32,261 bases of DNA from Acidobacteriota bacterium (lineage in GTDB: Bacteria > Acidobacteriota > Terriglobia > Acidiferrales > UBA7541): positions 1 through 32,261 of the forward strand of contig QHYM01000335.1 in NCBI GenBank assembly GCA_003223295.1, given 5' to 3'. Below are positions 1 through 8,046 of this stretch, one piece after another. The first letter of the stretch is position 1, and every line of letters begins with the position of its first letter. The notes below the pieces were generated by a model, which was not told the origin of the DNA, did not search any database, and saw only the letters and a program-made list of their open reading frames with translations. Both the position numbers and the translations under genes were made by a program.

Positions 1-290
1 CTTTGCAGCCTCATTAAGTCCACGGTGATGCTGGTGGCCGGAAGGGTGAGGTTCACCGCGCTTCCGCCCCCCGAAGGGGTGAGCGACATTCCCGTGATGG
101 TTACCGCAAAAGAAAGGATGTTTGTGCCCGGAGGAGGAGCGAGAGGTACCGTGGCCATCGTGGCGCTCACACTAGCGGTACCTTGCTGATTACAGTTCGT
201 CGTGCAAGGCATTTTCGGACCGCTACATGATGTAAAGACACAGGCTGCGAACAAGAGTCCAGCAAAAGAAAGAGTTTTCCCGCGATTCAT
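1..290 (-). CDS. Putative secreted lipoprotein, N-terminal part (cut by window edge)
   Basis: This open frame starts at an ATG (288-290, minus) and runs off the left edge after 96 codons with no stop. It begins with MNRGK, then a hydrophobic stretch (residues 7-20) ending in Cys residues at 17 and 22, of which one is a plausible lipobox cysteine (FTSC context at 19-22). That suggests a lipoprotein exported by Sec and lipid-anchored. The mature part is Thr/Ser/Ala/Pro rich, has further Cys at 29 and 33, and then a beta-type segment (LSFAVTITGMSL). The pattern resembles acidobacterial secreted proteins of the DUF4382 kind, but the recognisable core of such a domain lies outside the window, so the family is only a guess. 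A GGGGGC stretch precedes the ATG. It is divergent from the helicase gene, with about 265 bases between them. Confidence 0.6.
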   Translation of the reverse strand, partial: MNRGKTLSFAGLLFAACVFTSCSGPKMPCTTNCNQQGTASVSATMATVPLAPPPGTNILSFAVTITGMSLTPSGGGSAVNLTLPATSITVDLMRLQ

Positions 291-556
291 GGAGCCCCCA
301 CGAAAGTTTGAACCGCGCTTGCCTGGCCTGGACAGGAAAAACGCGCACAACGTCCCCCGATGAATGTAGCGCGGCCAACTGGAGTGCGGCACTTCAAAAT
401 GGAGGTCGTTGTTCAACTGCTAAAGGTCAGGAATTCGTAGCGTGCGGCGAGGTCCTGGCTATGGCCCGGAGTTGCCCAGGTAGCGACTGAAGGGTGTGTT
501 ATCGTAGCTGGTCTTAGGTCGAACAGCAGTTGAATGGCGGTTGAACTGCGGTCGAG

Positions 557-2728
557 TTGAGCGAGAGCGAAGGTGGAATTCTGCCAAAGAAGAGCGCCAA
601 TTTAGGAGTGAACGCGGCGACCCAGAAGGGTAAGCGCGCGGCAAATACGGTCGAGCGAACGTACGTGCCTATTGAGGATGACCCGACGGTGGACGAAAAC
701 GCCCGGAACCAGGCGCGCGCGGTGGCGGAAGGCGAAACTGCAAAACCGTCGATGCAGGAAGTGTTTGGCCCGGGCGGATTCCTCGAGAGATGCATGAGAG
801 GCGGATTTGACCGCTCGGTGGTCAACTCCGACTACGAATACCGCACCGGCCAAATGGAAATGGCCGAGCTGGTCGACGACGCGTTCGAAACGCATCACCA
901 CGCGATCGTGGAAGCCGGTACGGGAACGGGCAAGACGCTGGCGTACCTGATTCCGGCGATTTGCAGCGGGCGCCGCGTGGTGGTCTCCACGGCGACGAAA
1001 TCCTTACAAGAGCAGCTTTTCCAGAAAGACATTCCGTTCTTGCAGAAGCATTTTGCGCCCAACTTGAAAGTGGCGGTGATGAAGGGGCGGTCGAATTTTC
1101 TGTGCCTCGCGAAGCTGAATCAGCTGCAGGACCAGGGGCTTCTGAAGGGCATCGAGGAACTGGATGCGTTCCGGCAAATCAAGGACTGGGCGAAGCTGAC
1201 GGAGACGGGCGACCGCGCGGAGCTAAGGTTTTTGCCGGACAATTCCGAATTGTGGGGACGGCTGGACGCGCGGCGCGATACCTGCACGGGGCAAAAGTGC
1301 CCGTCGTTCAATCCCTGTTTTGTGACCGGGATGCACCAAAGGGCGAAGGAAGCCGACCTGATTATCGTGAATCATCATCTGTTCTTCGCGGACCTGGCGC
1401 TCAAGCAGGACGATTTCGGCAATATTTTGCCGGAATATTCGGCGGTGGTGTTTGACGAGGCGCATGAGATGGAGGACGTGGCCAGCGAGTATTTTGGGCG
1501 GCAGATTTCAAACTTCCGGTTCGAGGAACTGGCGCGGGACACCGACCAAACGCTGAGGCTGCTGCGTCTGGGCACACCGTCTTTGTTGCGGAAAACACAG
1601 CGGATTCGCGAGCGCAACCGCAGTTTCTTCGAATTGTTTCCGCCGCGCGAAGGGCGGTTCTCGTTTTCGCGGAACGAACGCGCGGCATTCCTGGAACAGA
1701 ACCGCGAGACGTACGACGCGCTGGTCTCCTCGCTGAAAAGACTGGAAACCGAACTCGCCGCGCAAACAACCAAACCGGAAGAGCTGACTCGGATCGCGCG
1801 GCGCAGCTTCGAGCTGCGGCAGGAATTGACGTTCCTGTTCGAATCCAATGAAAAGAATTTCGTGTATTGGTACGAGCGGCGGAACAAAGGTGTTTTCCTT
1901 ACGGCCACGCCCATCGACGTGAGCCAGATTCTGCGGCAGCGGCTTTTCGAGCAGTTCGACACCGTAATTCTGACGTCGGCGACACTTACGGTGGGCGGAC
2001 GATTCGACTACATCCGCCAGCGCCTGGGCATCGATCACGCGAAGGAGCGTGCGCTGCCGCCGGAGTTCGATTATCCGCAGCAAGCGCTGCTTTATCTGCC
2101 GCGGAAAATGCCGGACGTGCGGGACGCGGGATTTTCGTCCAAGGCCGCAGACGAGATTGTGCAATTGCTGGAGCATAGCCAGGGCCGGGCATTTTGCCTG
2201 TTCACCAGCTATTCGCAGATGAATGAGTTGTTCGAACGCGTGCGTTCGCGCGTCTCTTTTCCCTTACTGCTGCAGGGAACGGCGCCGCGGTCGGCGCTGC
2301 TGGAGCGATTCAAGAACACAGAAGCTGCGGTGCTGTTCGCAACGGCCAGTTTCTGGCAAGGCGTGGACGTGCCCGGCGAACAGTTATCCTGCGTGATTGT
2401 GGACCGGCTGCCGTTCGCCGTGCCAAGCGATCCCATCGTGGCGGCGCGCGTGCATGCACTGCAGGAAGACGGGCGCAATGCCTTTGCCGAATTCCAGGTG
2501 CCGCAAGCCGTGCTGTCGCTGAAACAGGGATTTGGGCGGCTAATTCGAACGAAGACCGACCGGGGCGTGCTGGCGCTGCTCGATACCCGCATCCAGCGCA
2601 TGCCCTATGGTAAAATTTTTCTGGAGTCGCTGCCGCGCTACCGGGTAACCCAGGAATTGACCGATGTGGCCCGGTTCTTGGACGGAAACAGCAAGGGGAA
2701 AGCGGCGTATCCGGCAGGTCCCGCCTGA
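557..2728 (+). CDS. dinG: DinG/XPD-type ATP-dependent DNA helicase with Fe-S cluster
   Basis: Superfamily 2 helicase of the DinG/YoaA/XPD group, expected to unwind DNA 5'-3' in repair or replication-conflict resolution. Visible motifs, numbered from the TTG at 557, are Walker A (AGTGTGKT, 120-127), four cysteines fitting the 4Fe-4S domain (C183, C243, C248, C254), the DEAH box (300-303) and motif VI (QGFGRLIR, 657-664). The length of about 720 aa suits the family. No exonuclease domain precedes it, unlike the DinG of some Firmicutes. The start is uncertain: the TTG at 557 has no clear Shine-Dalgarno, and the conserved core only begins near the Met at residue 66 (752), so the charged first 65 residues may be partly untranslated. 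queD follows after 54 bases on the same strand. Confidence 0.9.
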   Translation: MSESEGGILPKKSANLGVNAATQKGKRAANTVERTYVPIEDDPTVDENARNQARAVAEGETAKPSMQEVFGPGGFLERCMRGGFDRSVVNSDYEYRTGQMEMAELVDDAFETHHHAIVEAGTGTGKTLAYLIPAICSGRRVVVSTATKSLQEQLFQKDIPFLQKHFAPNLKVAVMKGRSNFLCLAKLNQLQDQGLLKGIEELDAFRQIKDWAKLTETGDRAELRFLPDNSELWGRLDARRDTCTGQKCPSFNPCFVTGMHQRAKEADLIIVNHHLFFADLALKQDDFGNILPEYSAVVFDEAHEMEDVASEYFGRQISNFRFEELARDTDQTLRLLRLGTPSLLRKTQRIRERNRSFFELFPPREGRFSFSRNERAAFLEQNRETYDALVSSLKRLETELAAQTTKPEELTRIARRSFELRQELTFLFESNEKNFVYWYERRNKGVFLTATPIDVSQILRQRLFEQFDTVILTSATLTVGGRFDYIRQRLGIDHAKERALPPEFDYPQQALLYLPRKMPDVRDAGFSSKAADEIVQLLEHSQGRAFCLFTSYSQMNELFERVRSRVSFPLLLQGTAPRSALLERFKNTEAAVLFATASFWQGVDVPGEQLSCVIVDRLPFAVPSDPIVAARVHALQEDGRNAFAEFQVPQAVLSLKQGFGRLIRTKTDRGVLALLDTRIQRMPYGKIFLESLPRYRVTQELTDVARFLDGNSKGKAAYPAGPA

Positions 2729-2782
2729 AGCGTTACGAACTAAGAAATATGGTGAGGCAGGCGGCGCAGTTTCTGGAGTGAC

Positions 2783-3163
2783 ATGTTTCAAGTCAGCGTG
2801 GAAGAAACGTTTTCCGCAGGGCATGCTCTGCGCGGCTACAAAGGCAAGTGCGAAAATCCGCATGGACACAATTATCGCGTGCGCGTGACCGTCGAGGGTC
2901 CGCAACTCGACGGGATCGGTTTGCTGGTGGACTTCGTACAGGTGAAGCAGATTATTCGCGAAGTCATGGGGCGGCTGGACCACCAGTTTATGAACGACCT
3001 CGAGCCTTTTAAAGTTGTGAACCCATCGGCGGAAAACGTGGCCAAGTATTTTTACGAAGAGATCACCAAGCAATTGAAGGGCATGCCGCCGGGCGCGCGG
3101 ATTACGGACGTGGTTTTGTGGGAGACAGAGACGAGCCGGGCGCAGTACCGGCCCGGTAACTAG
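2783..3163 (+). CDS. queD: 6-carboxy-5,6,7,8-tetrahydropterin synthase QueD
   Basis: Converts 7,8-dihydroneopterin triphosphate to 6-carboxytetrahydropterin, the first dedicated step from GTP cyclohydrolase product to queuosine. The 126-aa length and PTPS/QueD fold signatures fit. The zinc ligands are H14 (SAGHAL), H27 and H29 (NPHGHN), the catalytic Cys is C23 (KCENPHGH), the D66-H67 pair sits in LDHQF, and the conserved Glu is at 114 (WETETS). The ATG is preceded by GGAG a few bases upstream. It is followed by a small membrane protein, queE and queC on the same strand, so pathway assignment to preQ0 synthesis rather than biopterin is firm. No folE or queF is present in the window. Confidence 0.95.
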   Translation: MFQVSVEETFSAGHALRGYKGKCENPHGHNYRVRVTVEGPQLDGIGLLVDFVQVKQIIREVMGRLDHQFMNDLEPFKVVNPSAENVAKYFYEEITKQLKGMPPGARITDVVLWETETSRAQYRPGN

Positions 3164-3211
3164 TGCGTTCGGGGAGCATCTGAAGCGGCTGGGTGAAGCT
3201 CAAGGAAAACA

Positions 3212-3400
3212 ATGAACCGCGCGTTGCTCATCATCCTCATTCCCGCGATTCTGGTCGCCCTGGGCTACGTTCTGGTATTCCGCTTGATAGGGCTCTCGCC
3301 GGGTTATCCGCGGCTCATTTTAGGGGGCCTGGTTTTTTTTGCGGCTGCCTATTGGCTATGGCCCAGAAAAGCTAGAAGCGGAGCGAAGGGCGGGGAGTAA
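3212..3400 (+). CDS. Small two-helix membrane protein of unknown function
   Basis: A 62-aa protein with two hydrophobic segments (about residues 4-25 and 34-50) joined by a short loop (LSPGYPR), and a basic C-terminal tail (RKARSGAKGG) that predicts a cytoplasmic end. The start is supported by AAGGA six bases ahead of the ATG. It lies between queD and queE on the same strand, with gaps of 48 and 37 bases, so it is probably co-transcribed with the queuosine genes. I do not recognise the family, and it is not a known QueT or YhhQ-type transporter, which are much larger. The function is unknown; membership of the queuosine pathway is only suggested by position. Confidence 0.6.
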   Translation: MNRALLIILIPAILVALGYVLVFRLIGLSPGYPRLILGGLVFFAAAYWLWPRKARSGAKGGE

Positions 3401-3437
3401 TTCGAAAGAGCAGCAGCCTGCTGCCAATTCCATCGTC

Positions 3438-4133
3438 ATGGTCATCACTGAAATTTTCAAATCGATCCAAGGGGAAGGCACACGCGCTGGATTGCCATGC
3501 ATTTTTGTGCGACTGACGGGGTGCAATCTTCGGTGCACGTGGTGCGACACGGCGTACGCGTTTCACGGCGGCCAGAAGATGACGGTCGAGGAGGTTTTGG
3601 CGCGAGTCGACGAATTGGCTGGGCGCGGCGCAGGCAAGCAAGCAAGCGATGCGGCGGTTCCGCTGGTTGAGTTAACAGGGGGCGAGCCACTGCTGCAAGA
3701 GCAGATTTACCCCCTAGCGGAAAGTCTGGTTTCGGCCGGTTACACGGTGATGATTGAAACGAGCGGAGAGCGATTCATCGGACGCTTGCCGAAGGAAGTG
3801 ATCAAGATTGTGGATGTGAAGTGCCCCGATTCTGGCGAGCCGGACACATTCGACGCGAACAATCTGGCAGCGCTGACGGAAAACGATGAAGTGAAGTTTG
3901 TGCTTTCGACGCAACGGGACTACGAATTCGCCCGCGAATTCACGCGGCAGCACCGGCTGGCGCGGCGTGTACGAGGGGTTTTGTTTTCTCCGGTGTTTGA
4001 AGATCCAGAGGGAAAATGGCCGGGGCTTGAACCGCGGCTGCTGGCGGAGTGGATTCTGGCCGACGGCCTGCCCGTGCGGCTGGGACTGCAATTGCACAAG
4101 TTTATTTGGGATCCGGCGACCAAGGGAGTTTGA
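3438..4133 (+). CDS. queE: 7-carboxy-7-deazaguanine synthase QueE (radical SAM)
   Basis: Radical SAM enzyme that contracts 6-carboxytetrahydropterin to 7-carboxy-7-deazaguanine. The ATG at 3438 gives 231 aa and an N-terminus reading MVITEIFKSIQGEG, the family hallmark (substrate-binding FxSxQGEG). The cluster-binding motif is C29-x3-C33-x2-C36 (CNLRCTWC), and an ELTGGEPLLQ motif typical of radical SAM folds follows. The open frame extends upstream to 3339, but that part overlaps the preceding small gene and is not conserved-looking, so I use 3438. queC follows after 54 bases. Confidence 0.95.
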   Translation: MVITEIFKSIQGEGTRAGLPCIFVRLTGCNLRCTWCDTAYAFHGGQKMTVEEVLARVDELAGRGAGKQASDAAVPLVELTGGEPLLQEQIYPLAESLVSAGYTVMIETSGERFIGRLPKEVIKIVDVKCPDSGEPDTFDANNLAALTENDEVKFVLSTQRDYEFAREFTRQHRLARRVRGVLFSPVFEDPEGKWPGLEPRLLAEWILADGLPVRLGLQLHKFIWDPATKGV

Positions 4134-4187
4134 AAAAACGAAGTGAACACCTAGGGAAGGAATGAAGCAAGGAAGAAAAACGGCGAA

Positions 4188-4904
4188 ATGAGCGATGCAC
4201 GAAAAGCGGTGGTGCTGCTGAGCGGGGGAATGGACTCCTGCGTCAGCACGGCGATAGCGCGCGAACGGCATGGCGCGGGAAACATCGCGCTGCTTCACGC
4301 AGGCTACGGGCAGAGGACGCAGCGACGCGAGCGCCGGGCCTTCGAAGAGATTGCGGACTTCTACGGCGCGCGTCAGCGCCTTGTGGTGCAGCTCGATCAT
4401 TTTCGCGCGATTGGCGGGTCGGCGCTGACAGACGAAAAGATTGCCGTGCCGGAAAATGAGTTGGGCGCGCCCGGGCCGCAGGGCAGCGCGATTCCAGTGA
4501 CCTACGTTCCTTTTCGCAATGCTCACTTTCTTTCCGTGGCAGTAAGCTGGGCGGAAGTGATTGGAGCGGGCGCAATCCACATCGGAGCGGTTGCGGAAGA
4601 TAGTTCCGGTTATCCGGACTGCCGGCCGGAATATTACCGCGTGTTTCAGGAGCTGATTCACGCCGGAACGCGGCCGGAAACGCGAATCGAAATCGTGACC
4701 CCGGTCATCCAGATGAAAAAGAGCGAAATCATCCGGCGGGGCCTGGAATTGGGAGCGCCGTTGCATCTTACGTGGTCATGCTATCAGCAAGAAGAGGCGG
4801 CTTGCGGCGCCTGCGACAGTTGCTTGCTGCGTTTGCGCGCATTTGCGGAAGCAGGAGCCACCGACCCTATTCCATATCGGCGCGTGGTTTCCGCAGGGCG
4901 TTGA
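4188..4904 (+). CDS. queC: 7-cyano-7-deazaguanine synthase QueC
   Basis: ATP-dependent enzyme converting 7-carboxy-7-deazaguanine to preQ0. The 238-aa protein has the PP-loop ATP pyrophosphatase motif SGGMDS (12-17) near the N-terminus. The C-terminal zinc site is complete: C198, C206, C209 and C212. Conserved internal motifs include YVPFRN (106-111) and the GAVAEDSSGYPDCR stretch that binds substrate. It closes the queD, small membrane protein, queE, queC group. preQ0 made here feeds tRNA queuosine or DNA/tRNA 7-deazaguanine modification. No dpd or arcTGT genes are in view, so queuosine is the default assumption. Confidence 0.95.
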   Translation: MSDARKAVVLLSGGMDSCVSTAIARERHGAGNIALLHAGYGQRTQRRERRAFEEIADFYGARQRLVVQLDHFRAIGGSALTDEKIAVPENELGAPGPQGSAIPVTYVPFRNAHFLSVAVSWAEVIGAGAIHIGAVAEDSSGYPDCRPEYYRVFQELIHAGTRPETRIEIVTPVIQMKKSEIIRRGLELGAPLHLTWSCYQQEEAACGACDSCLLRLRAFAEAGATDPIPYRRVVSAGR

Positions 4905-5022
4905 GCTTGCGGGGCTTGCCGAGAGCAGGCAGACTTGGAATCCGGCAGGAACAAGAGAGATAATGGGGCGAAAACGCTCCGGGGATTCCGGAGCAGCTCC
5001 CTCACAAAAAGGAGAATGGAGC

Positions 5023-6180
5023 ATGAAGATTTTCAATAAGTCAGTCGTACTCGCCGCAATTCTTGTGGCGGCCCTTGTTTCCGTGTTGACGCCCCGCGCT
5101 GCCGCCCAGACAGGATCGGTCAGCGGACAGATTCTGGACATCAACGGGAAGCCTTGGGCTGGTTTGACCGTGGAGGCAGTGAGCGAGCAAGGTGCGAAGC
5201 AAGACGGTAAAACCGAGACCGACGGCAAATACAGCATTGCCAACCTGCGTACCGGCATTTATACCGTCACGATCACAGCGTTTCCCCCGCCGAATGACAA
5301 GCAGCCTCCGTACACCATGGCTAAGGTCCGAGTAGGGAGTGGAGAAGACGCCAAGGCGGACGCAAACTTCAAGGAGATCATGGCCAAGCAGGGCGCTGCT
5401 GTACAGGAGCAGGTGAAGAAGCAGGAAGAGGCCAAGACCAAGTTTGAGGGAATGAAGGCGCACTTTACCGCGGCTAACGCGATTCTCGAGCAGGAGAAGA
5501 CTGCGAAAGCAGAATTGCAGAAGGCAACTCCGGATCAGCGCGATGCCGCCAAGCAGAAGCTGGCGGACCTGGCTGATCAGGCGGCAAAGGAATATAAGGC
5601 AGCGCAGGAATCCGCCGTCGAAAAGGATCCTAATCTGCACCTTCTGTGGGCCAAGCTCGGAGAAGCCTACGACACGGCTGGACGCAACGACGAAGCCGTG
5701 CAGGCTTATCAGCAGGCGATCAACACCAAACCGGACGTGCCAGGCTACTACAACAATCTTGGAAACGTGCTGGCGCGCGCGGGAAAAATCGATGAAGCCA
5801 AAGCTGCTTATACCAAGAGTGCGGAACTCGATCCACTCAATGCGGCGACGGCGTGGAGAAACTTCGGCATCAGCCTGTACAACGCGAACCGACTGGGCGA
5901 TGCCGTGGAACCCTTGCAGAAGTCCGCGGAGTTGGATCCCAAAAACCCTCAGACCTGGTATCTGCTTGGCGCTTCTCTGGTTTACAGAATGACGATCAAG
6001 AAAGTAGGAGATAAGCAGGTGCCGGAGTTCGCGCCCGGAACCATCGAGGCCTACCAGAAAGCCATCGAACTGGACCCCAATGGAACCTACGGCACGCAGG
6101 CCAAGGCAGGCCTGGAACAATTGCAACAAATGGCGCCGGGAATCGACCTCAAGGTCAACGTGAGAAAGAAGAAGTCCTAA
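5023..6180 (+). CDS. Secreted carboxypeptidase-regulatory-like/TPR protein
   Basis: A 385-aa exported protein. The start at 5023 has a good GGAG nine bases upstream and yields a classic signal peptide (MKIFNKS, hydrophobic core to about 23, AAAQT cleavage region near 29). Residues about 31-115 form a carboxypeptidase regulatory/CnaB-like beta domain (SVSGQILDINGKPWAGLTV...). Residues 120-200 are Lys/Glu/Ala/Gln-rich and probably a coiled coil. Residues about 205-370 hold TPR units (for example NLHLLWAKLGEAYDTAGRND and GYYNNLGNVLARAGKIDEAK). It is likely periplasmic or envelope-associated and mediates protein interactions; no enzymatic motif is seen. The open frame extends upstream to 4843 over the end of queC, but the signal peptide fixes the start. 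It ends just before a strong terminator. Confidence 0.85.
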   Translation: MKIFNKSVVLAAILVAALVSVLTPRAAAQTGSVSGQILDINGKPWAGLTVEAVSEQGAKQDGKTETDGKYSIANLRTGIYTVTITAFPPPNDKQPPYTMAKVRVGSGEDAKADANFKEIMAKQGAAVQEQVKKQEEAKTKFEGMKAHFTAANAILEQEKTAKAELQKATPDQRDAAKQKLADLADQAAKEYKAAQESAVEKDPNLHLLWAKLGEAYDTAGRNDEAVQAYQQAINTKPDVPGYYNNLGNVLARAGKIDEAKAAYTKSAELDPLNAATAWRNFGISLYNANRLGDAVEPLQKSAELDPKNPQTWYLLGASLVYRMTIKKVGDKQVPEFAPGTIEAYQKAIELDPNGTYGTQAKAGLEQLQQMAPGIDLKVNVRKKKS

Positions 6181-6202
6181 GCACAAATTGTCAGCGCATT
6201 CA

Positions 6203-6237
6203 GGCCGGCTCCGCTTTGCGGGGCCGGCCTTTCTTTT
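6203..6237 (+). terminator. Strong intrinsic terminator after the TPR gene
   Basis: A 12-bp GC-rich stem (arms 6203-6214 and 6218-6229, one T-G wobble) with a TTT loop is followed immediately by TTTCTTTT (6230-6237). This is a textbook rho-independent terminator for the plus-strand TPR gene ending at 6180. The T tract overlaps the TAA stop (6236-6238) of the convergent ABC permease gene. Confidence 0.9.
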
Positions 6238-7051
6238 ACCGGTGAGTGAGCGTGCCGTTGATTTTTGTGCGGCGAAGCGACCAGGCGAAGGCAGCCATCG
6301 ACAACGGCAGGAGCACCACCGCGAAGAGAAGAAGGATCTCGAGCGATCGCCAAAGCGCGGCCACGCCGGCGCCGCCCAAGAGTGCGGAGCGCATGGCTTC
6401 CATCGCATAAGAGACGGGATTCAGGCGTGCCACCAATTGCAGCCAGTTAGGCAGAATGCTGACGGGAAACAGCATGCCTCCGGCAACACTCGAAATGCCA
6501 AGGAACAACCACTTGGCGGGATTGCCGCGCTTGAAAATCAGCAGATAACTTGCGGAGAGAATGCCCAAACCCGAAAACGCGAGAAGTGCCGCCGCCATCA
6601 CCGCCAAAACGCCCATCCAATTGGCGGAATGCAAGGGGAATCGAAACAGGATGGCCGCCCAGGCAACGTAGATGACGATGCGCAGCGTCGTGGCCACGAA
6701 TGGATATATGGCGGACCCGGCTACGAAAACGGGAAGGGAGGTTTGTGTGATGAGCAGATGCTCGAGCGTGCCGCTGTCACGCGCTTCCTCGAGGCTGCGA
6801 TCAAAGGAGTCAAGAGCTGCGTTGAGATAATCGAGAAAAACAAACCCCACCAGAGAAAACTCGAAATAGCTGCCGCCCTGGGGCAAGGAACGCTGCAAGC
6901 CGGGAGTGTCCACGAAGCGTGCCACGTAATAAAACATCGCTGCGCCGAAGAGCCCTTCGATGGCCTCCAGAACGAAAACGGTACGGTAGGTACGCGCGAT
7001 GCTGAGATCGCGCCAGAAAAAGAGCCAGACTTCGCGGAGAATGCGCGTCAT
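6236..7051 (-). CDS. ABC-2 type transporter permease
   Basis: Membrane subunit of an ABC exporter, 271 aa from the ATG at 7049-7051. It has about six hydrophobic segments: near residues 23-45, 60-80, 105-135, 140-168, 175-200 and 240-262. It carries the ABC-2 family signature region (DSGTLEHLLITQTS). The ATG overlaps the stop of the ATPase gene by four bases (ATGA), so the two are translationally coupled and form one exporter. The substrate cannot be told from sequence; ABC-2 pairs of this size export polysaccharides, lipids, drugs or peptides. The longer open frame to 7162 lies inside the ATPase gene and is rejected as a start. The neighbouring divergent B1/B2 genes raise the possibility of peptide export, but that is speculation. 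Confidence 0.85.
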   Translation of the reverse strand: MTRILREVWLFFWRDLSIARTYRTVFVLEAIEGLFGAAMFYYVARFVDTPGLQRSLPQGGSYFEFSLVGFVFLDYLNAALDSFDRSLEEARDSGTLEHLLITQTSLPVFVAGSAIYPFVATTLRIVIYVAWAAILFRFPLHSANWMGVLAVMAAALLAFSGLGILSASYLLIFKRGNPAKWLFLGISSVAGGMLFPVSILPNWLQLVARLNPVSYAMEAMRSALLGGAGVAALWRSLEILLLFAVVLLPLSMAAFAWSLRRTKINGTLTHR

Positions 7052-7866
7052 GGGACCTGATCTCCGGACAATGTTTCCGTGCGGTGGCCGGCGAGGCGCA
7101 GAAACACCTCTTCGAGAGTGGCGGAGCCGGTTTTCGTTTTTAACGCCGTGGGAGTGTCGCACGCGAGAAGCCGACCAGCGTGCAGCACGGCCACGCGATC
7201 GGCGAGCAGCTCGACCTCTGGCAATGTGTGCGAAACAAAAAGCAAGGAAGTCTGCCCGTCACGCAGGATTTCTGACTTCAAGAAACGGCGAAATTCCGCC
7301 GCCGCAAAGGCATCCAGGCTGCGCGTGGGTTCATCGAGAAGCAGGACTTCAGGCTGATGAAGCAAGGCGCGGGCAAGACTGAGGCGCTGCACCGTGCCTG
7401 AGGACAAGGTGCGTACCTGGCGATCCATCGCATCAGTCAGTTGGAATTGTTCCGCAAGCTGAGAAACTCGGCGCGCGGCTGCGGAGCGCGAGAGTGCATT
7501 CAACTGGCCAAAGAACAACAGGTTTTCGCGGGCCGTCAGCCGCGCATAGAAACCGTGGTCTGTGCCCGCGTGATAGCCCAGACGGCGGCGGACGTCGCGC
7601 GGCTTGCGGACGGTATCATGGCCTGCAACGCTCGCGTGCCCCCCGGTTGGAACCAGGAGGGTAGCGAGGATGCGAAGGAGCGTGGATTTTCCCGCGCCAT
7701 TCGCGCCAAGAACGGCGAGCGATTCGCCTTCGTGGACTTCGAATGAAACGCTAGCCAGGGCAACAGCCGTGGGTTTCTCGAAAGGCTGAAAGAAGGCGCG
7801 CCAGCCGCTGCGGGCGGGCGGAAAAGATTTGGACAAAGATTCGACTTGGATTGCGGCGGCAGCCAC
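7048..7866 (-). CDS. ABC transporter ATP-binding protein
   Basis: Nucleotide-binding subunit paired with the ABC-2 permease. From the GTG at 7864-7866 it is 272 aa. Walker A is GANGAGKST (54-62), the signature is LSSGT (154-158, in place of LSGGQ), Walker B is LLLDEPT (175-181), and the H-loop is in FVSHTLPE. The Q-loop position reads GYHAGTDHGFYARLTARENL with no Gln, a variant shared with some ABC-2 exporter ATPases (SFYxRLTGRENL type). The start is uncertain: no Shine-Dalgarno precedes the GTG, but a promoter-like -35/-10 pair lies so close that the message could be leaderless. An in-frame ATG at 7944 is the alternative. It is divergent from the PqqD-like gene. Confidence 0.85.
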   Translation of the reverse strand: MAAAAIQVESLSKSFPPARSGWRAFFQPFEKPTAVALASVSFEVHEGESLAVLGANGAGKSTLLRILATLLVPTGGHASVAGHDTVRKPRDVRRRLGYHAGTDHGFYARLTARENLLFFGQLNALSRSAAARRVSQLAEQFQLTDAMDRQVRTLSSGTVQRLSLARALLHQPEVLLLDEPTRSLDAFAAAEFRRFLKSEILRDGQTSLLFVSHTLPEVELLADRVAVLHAGRLLACDTPTALKTKTGSATLEEVFLRLAGHRTETLSGDQVP

Positions 7867-7873
7867 CAGGAGT

Positions 7874-7902
7874 CTTATAGCGTGTCTTCCCTTGGAAGAC
7901 AA
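7874..7902 (-). promoter_or_regulatory. Putative sigma70 promoter with overlapping operator palindrome for the ABC exporter
   Basis: Read on the minus strand, TTGTCT (7897-7902) and TATAAG (7874-7879) are separated by exactly 17 bases. A perfect palindrome, GTCTTCC-CTT-GGAAGAC (7884-7900), covers most of the spacer and enters the -35 box, the usual place for a repressor operator. A transcript would begin around 7866-7868, on top of the GTG chosen for the ATPase. The motif match is seen directly; the function is inferred. Confidence 0.45.
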
Positions 7903-8046
7903 TTGAAACGGGGCCTGTGGAAGCGCAGGGACACCCGGCGCCATCGCCCGGTACCATAGCGAAGCGGCGCAATCCCCGGTAGAATACTGACCGAGATAAC
8001 TGTCCCTCTCAGTCCGCTGACAGAAGTTTCTAGAGGAGCCGTGCCG

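Noticed and set aside
308-490. 60-aa plus-strand ORF before the helicase
   Set aside because: No ribosome site, no recognisable motif; it lies in the divergent promoter region.
411-549. Scattered inverted copies of TTCAACTGC/GCAGTTGAA
   Set aside because: Short (9 bp), widely spaced and irregular; could be chance, though it lies in the region before the helicase gene.
2664-2888. 74-aa ORF spanning the end of the helicase gene and the start of queD
   Set aside because: Overlaps two well-supported genes in another frame and has no family features.
5041-6408. 455-aa minus-strand ORF opposite the TPR gene
   Set aside because: Antisense shadow of a repetitive, codon-biased gene; Leu/Arg-rich with no domain.
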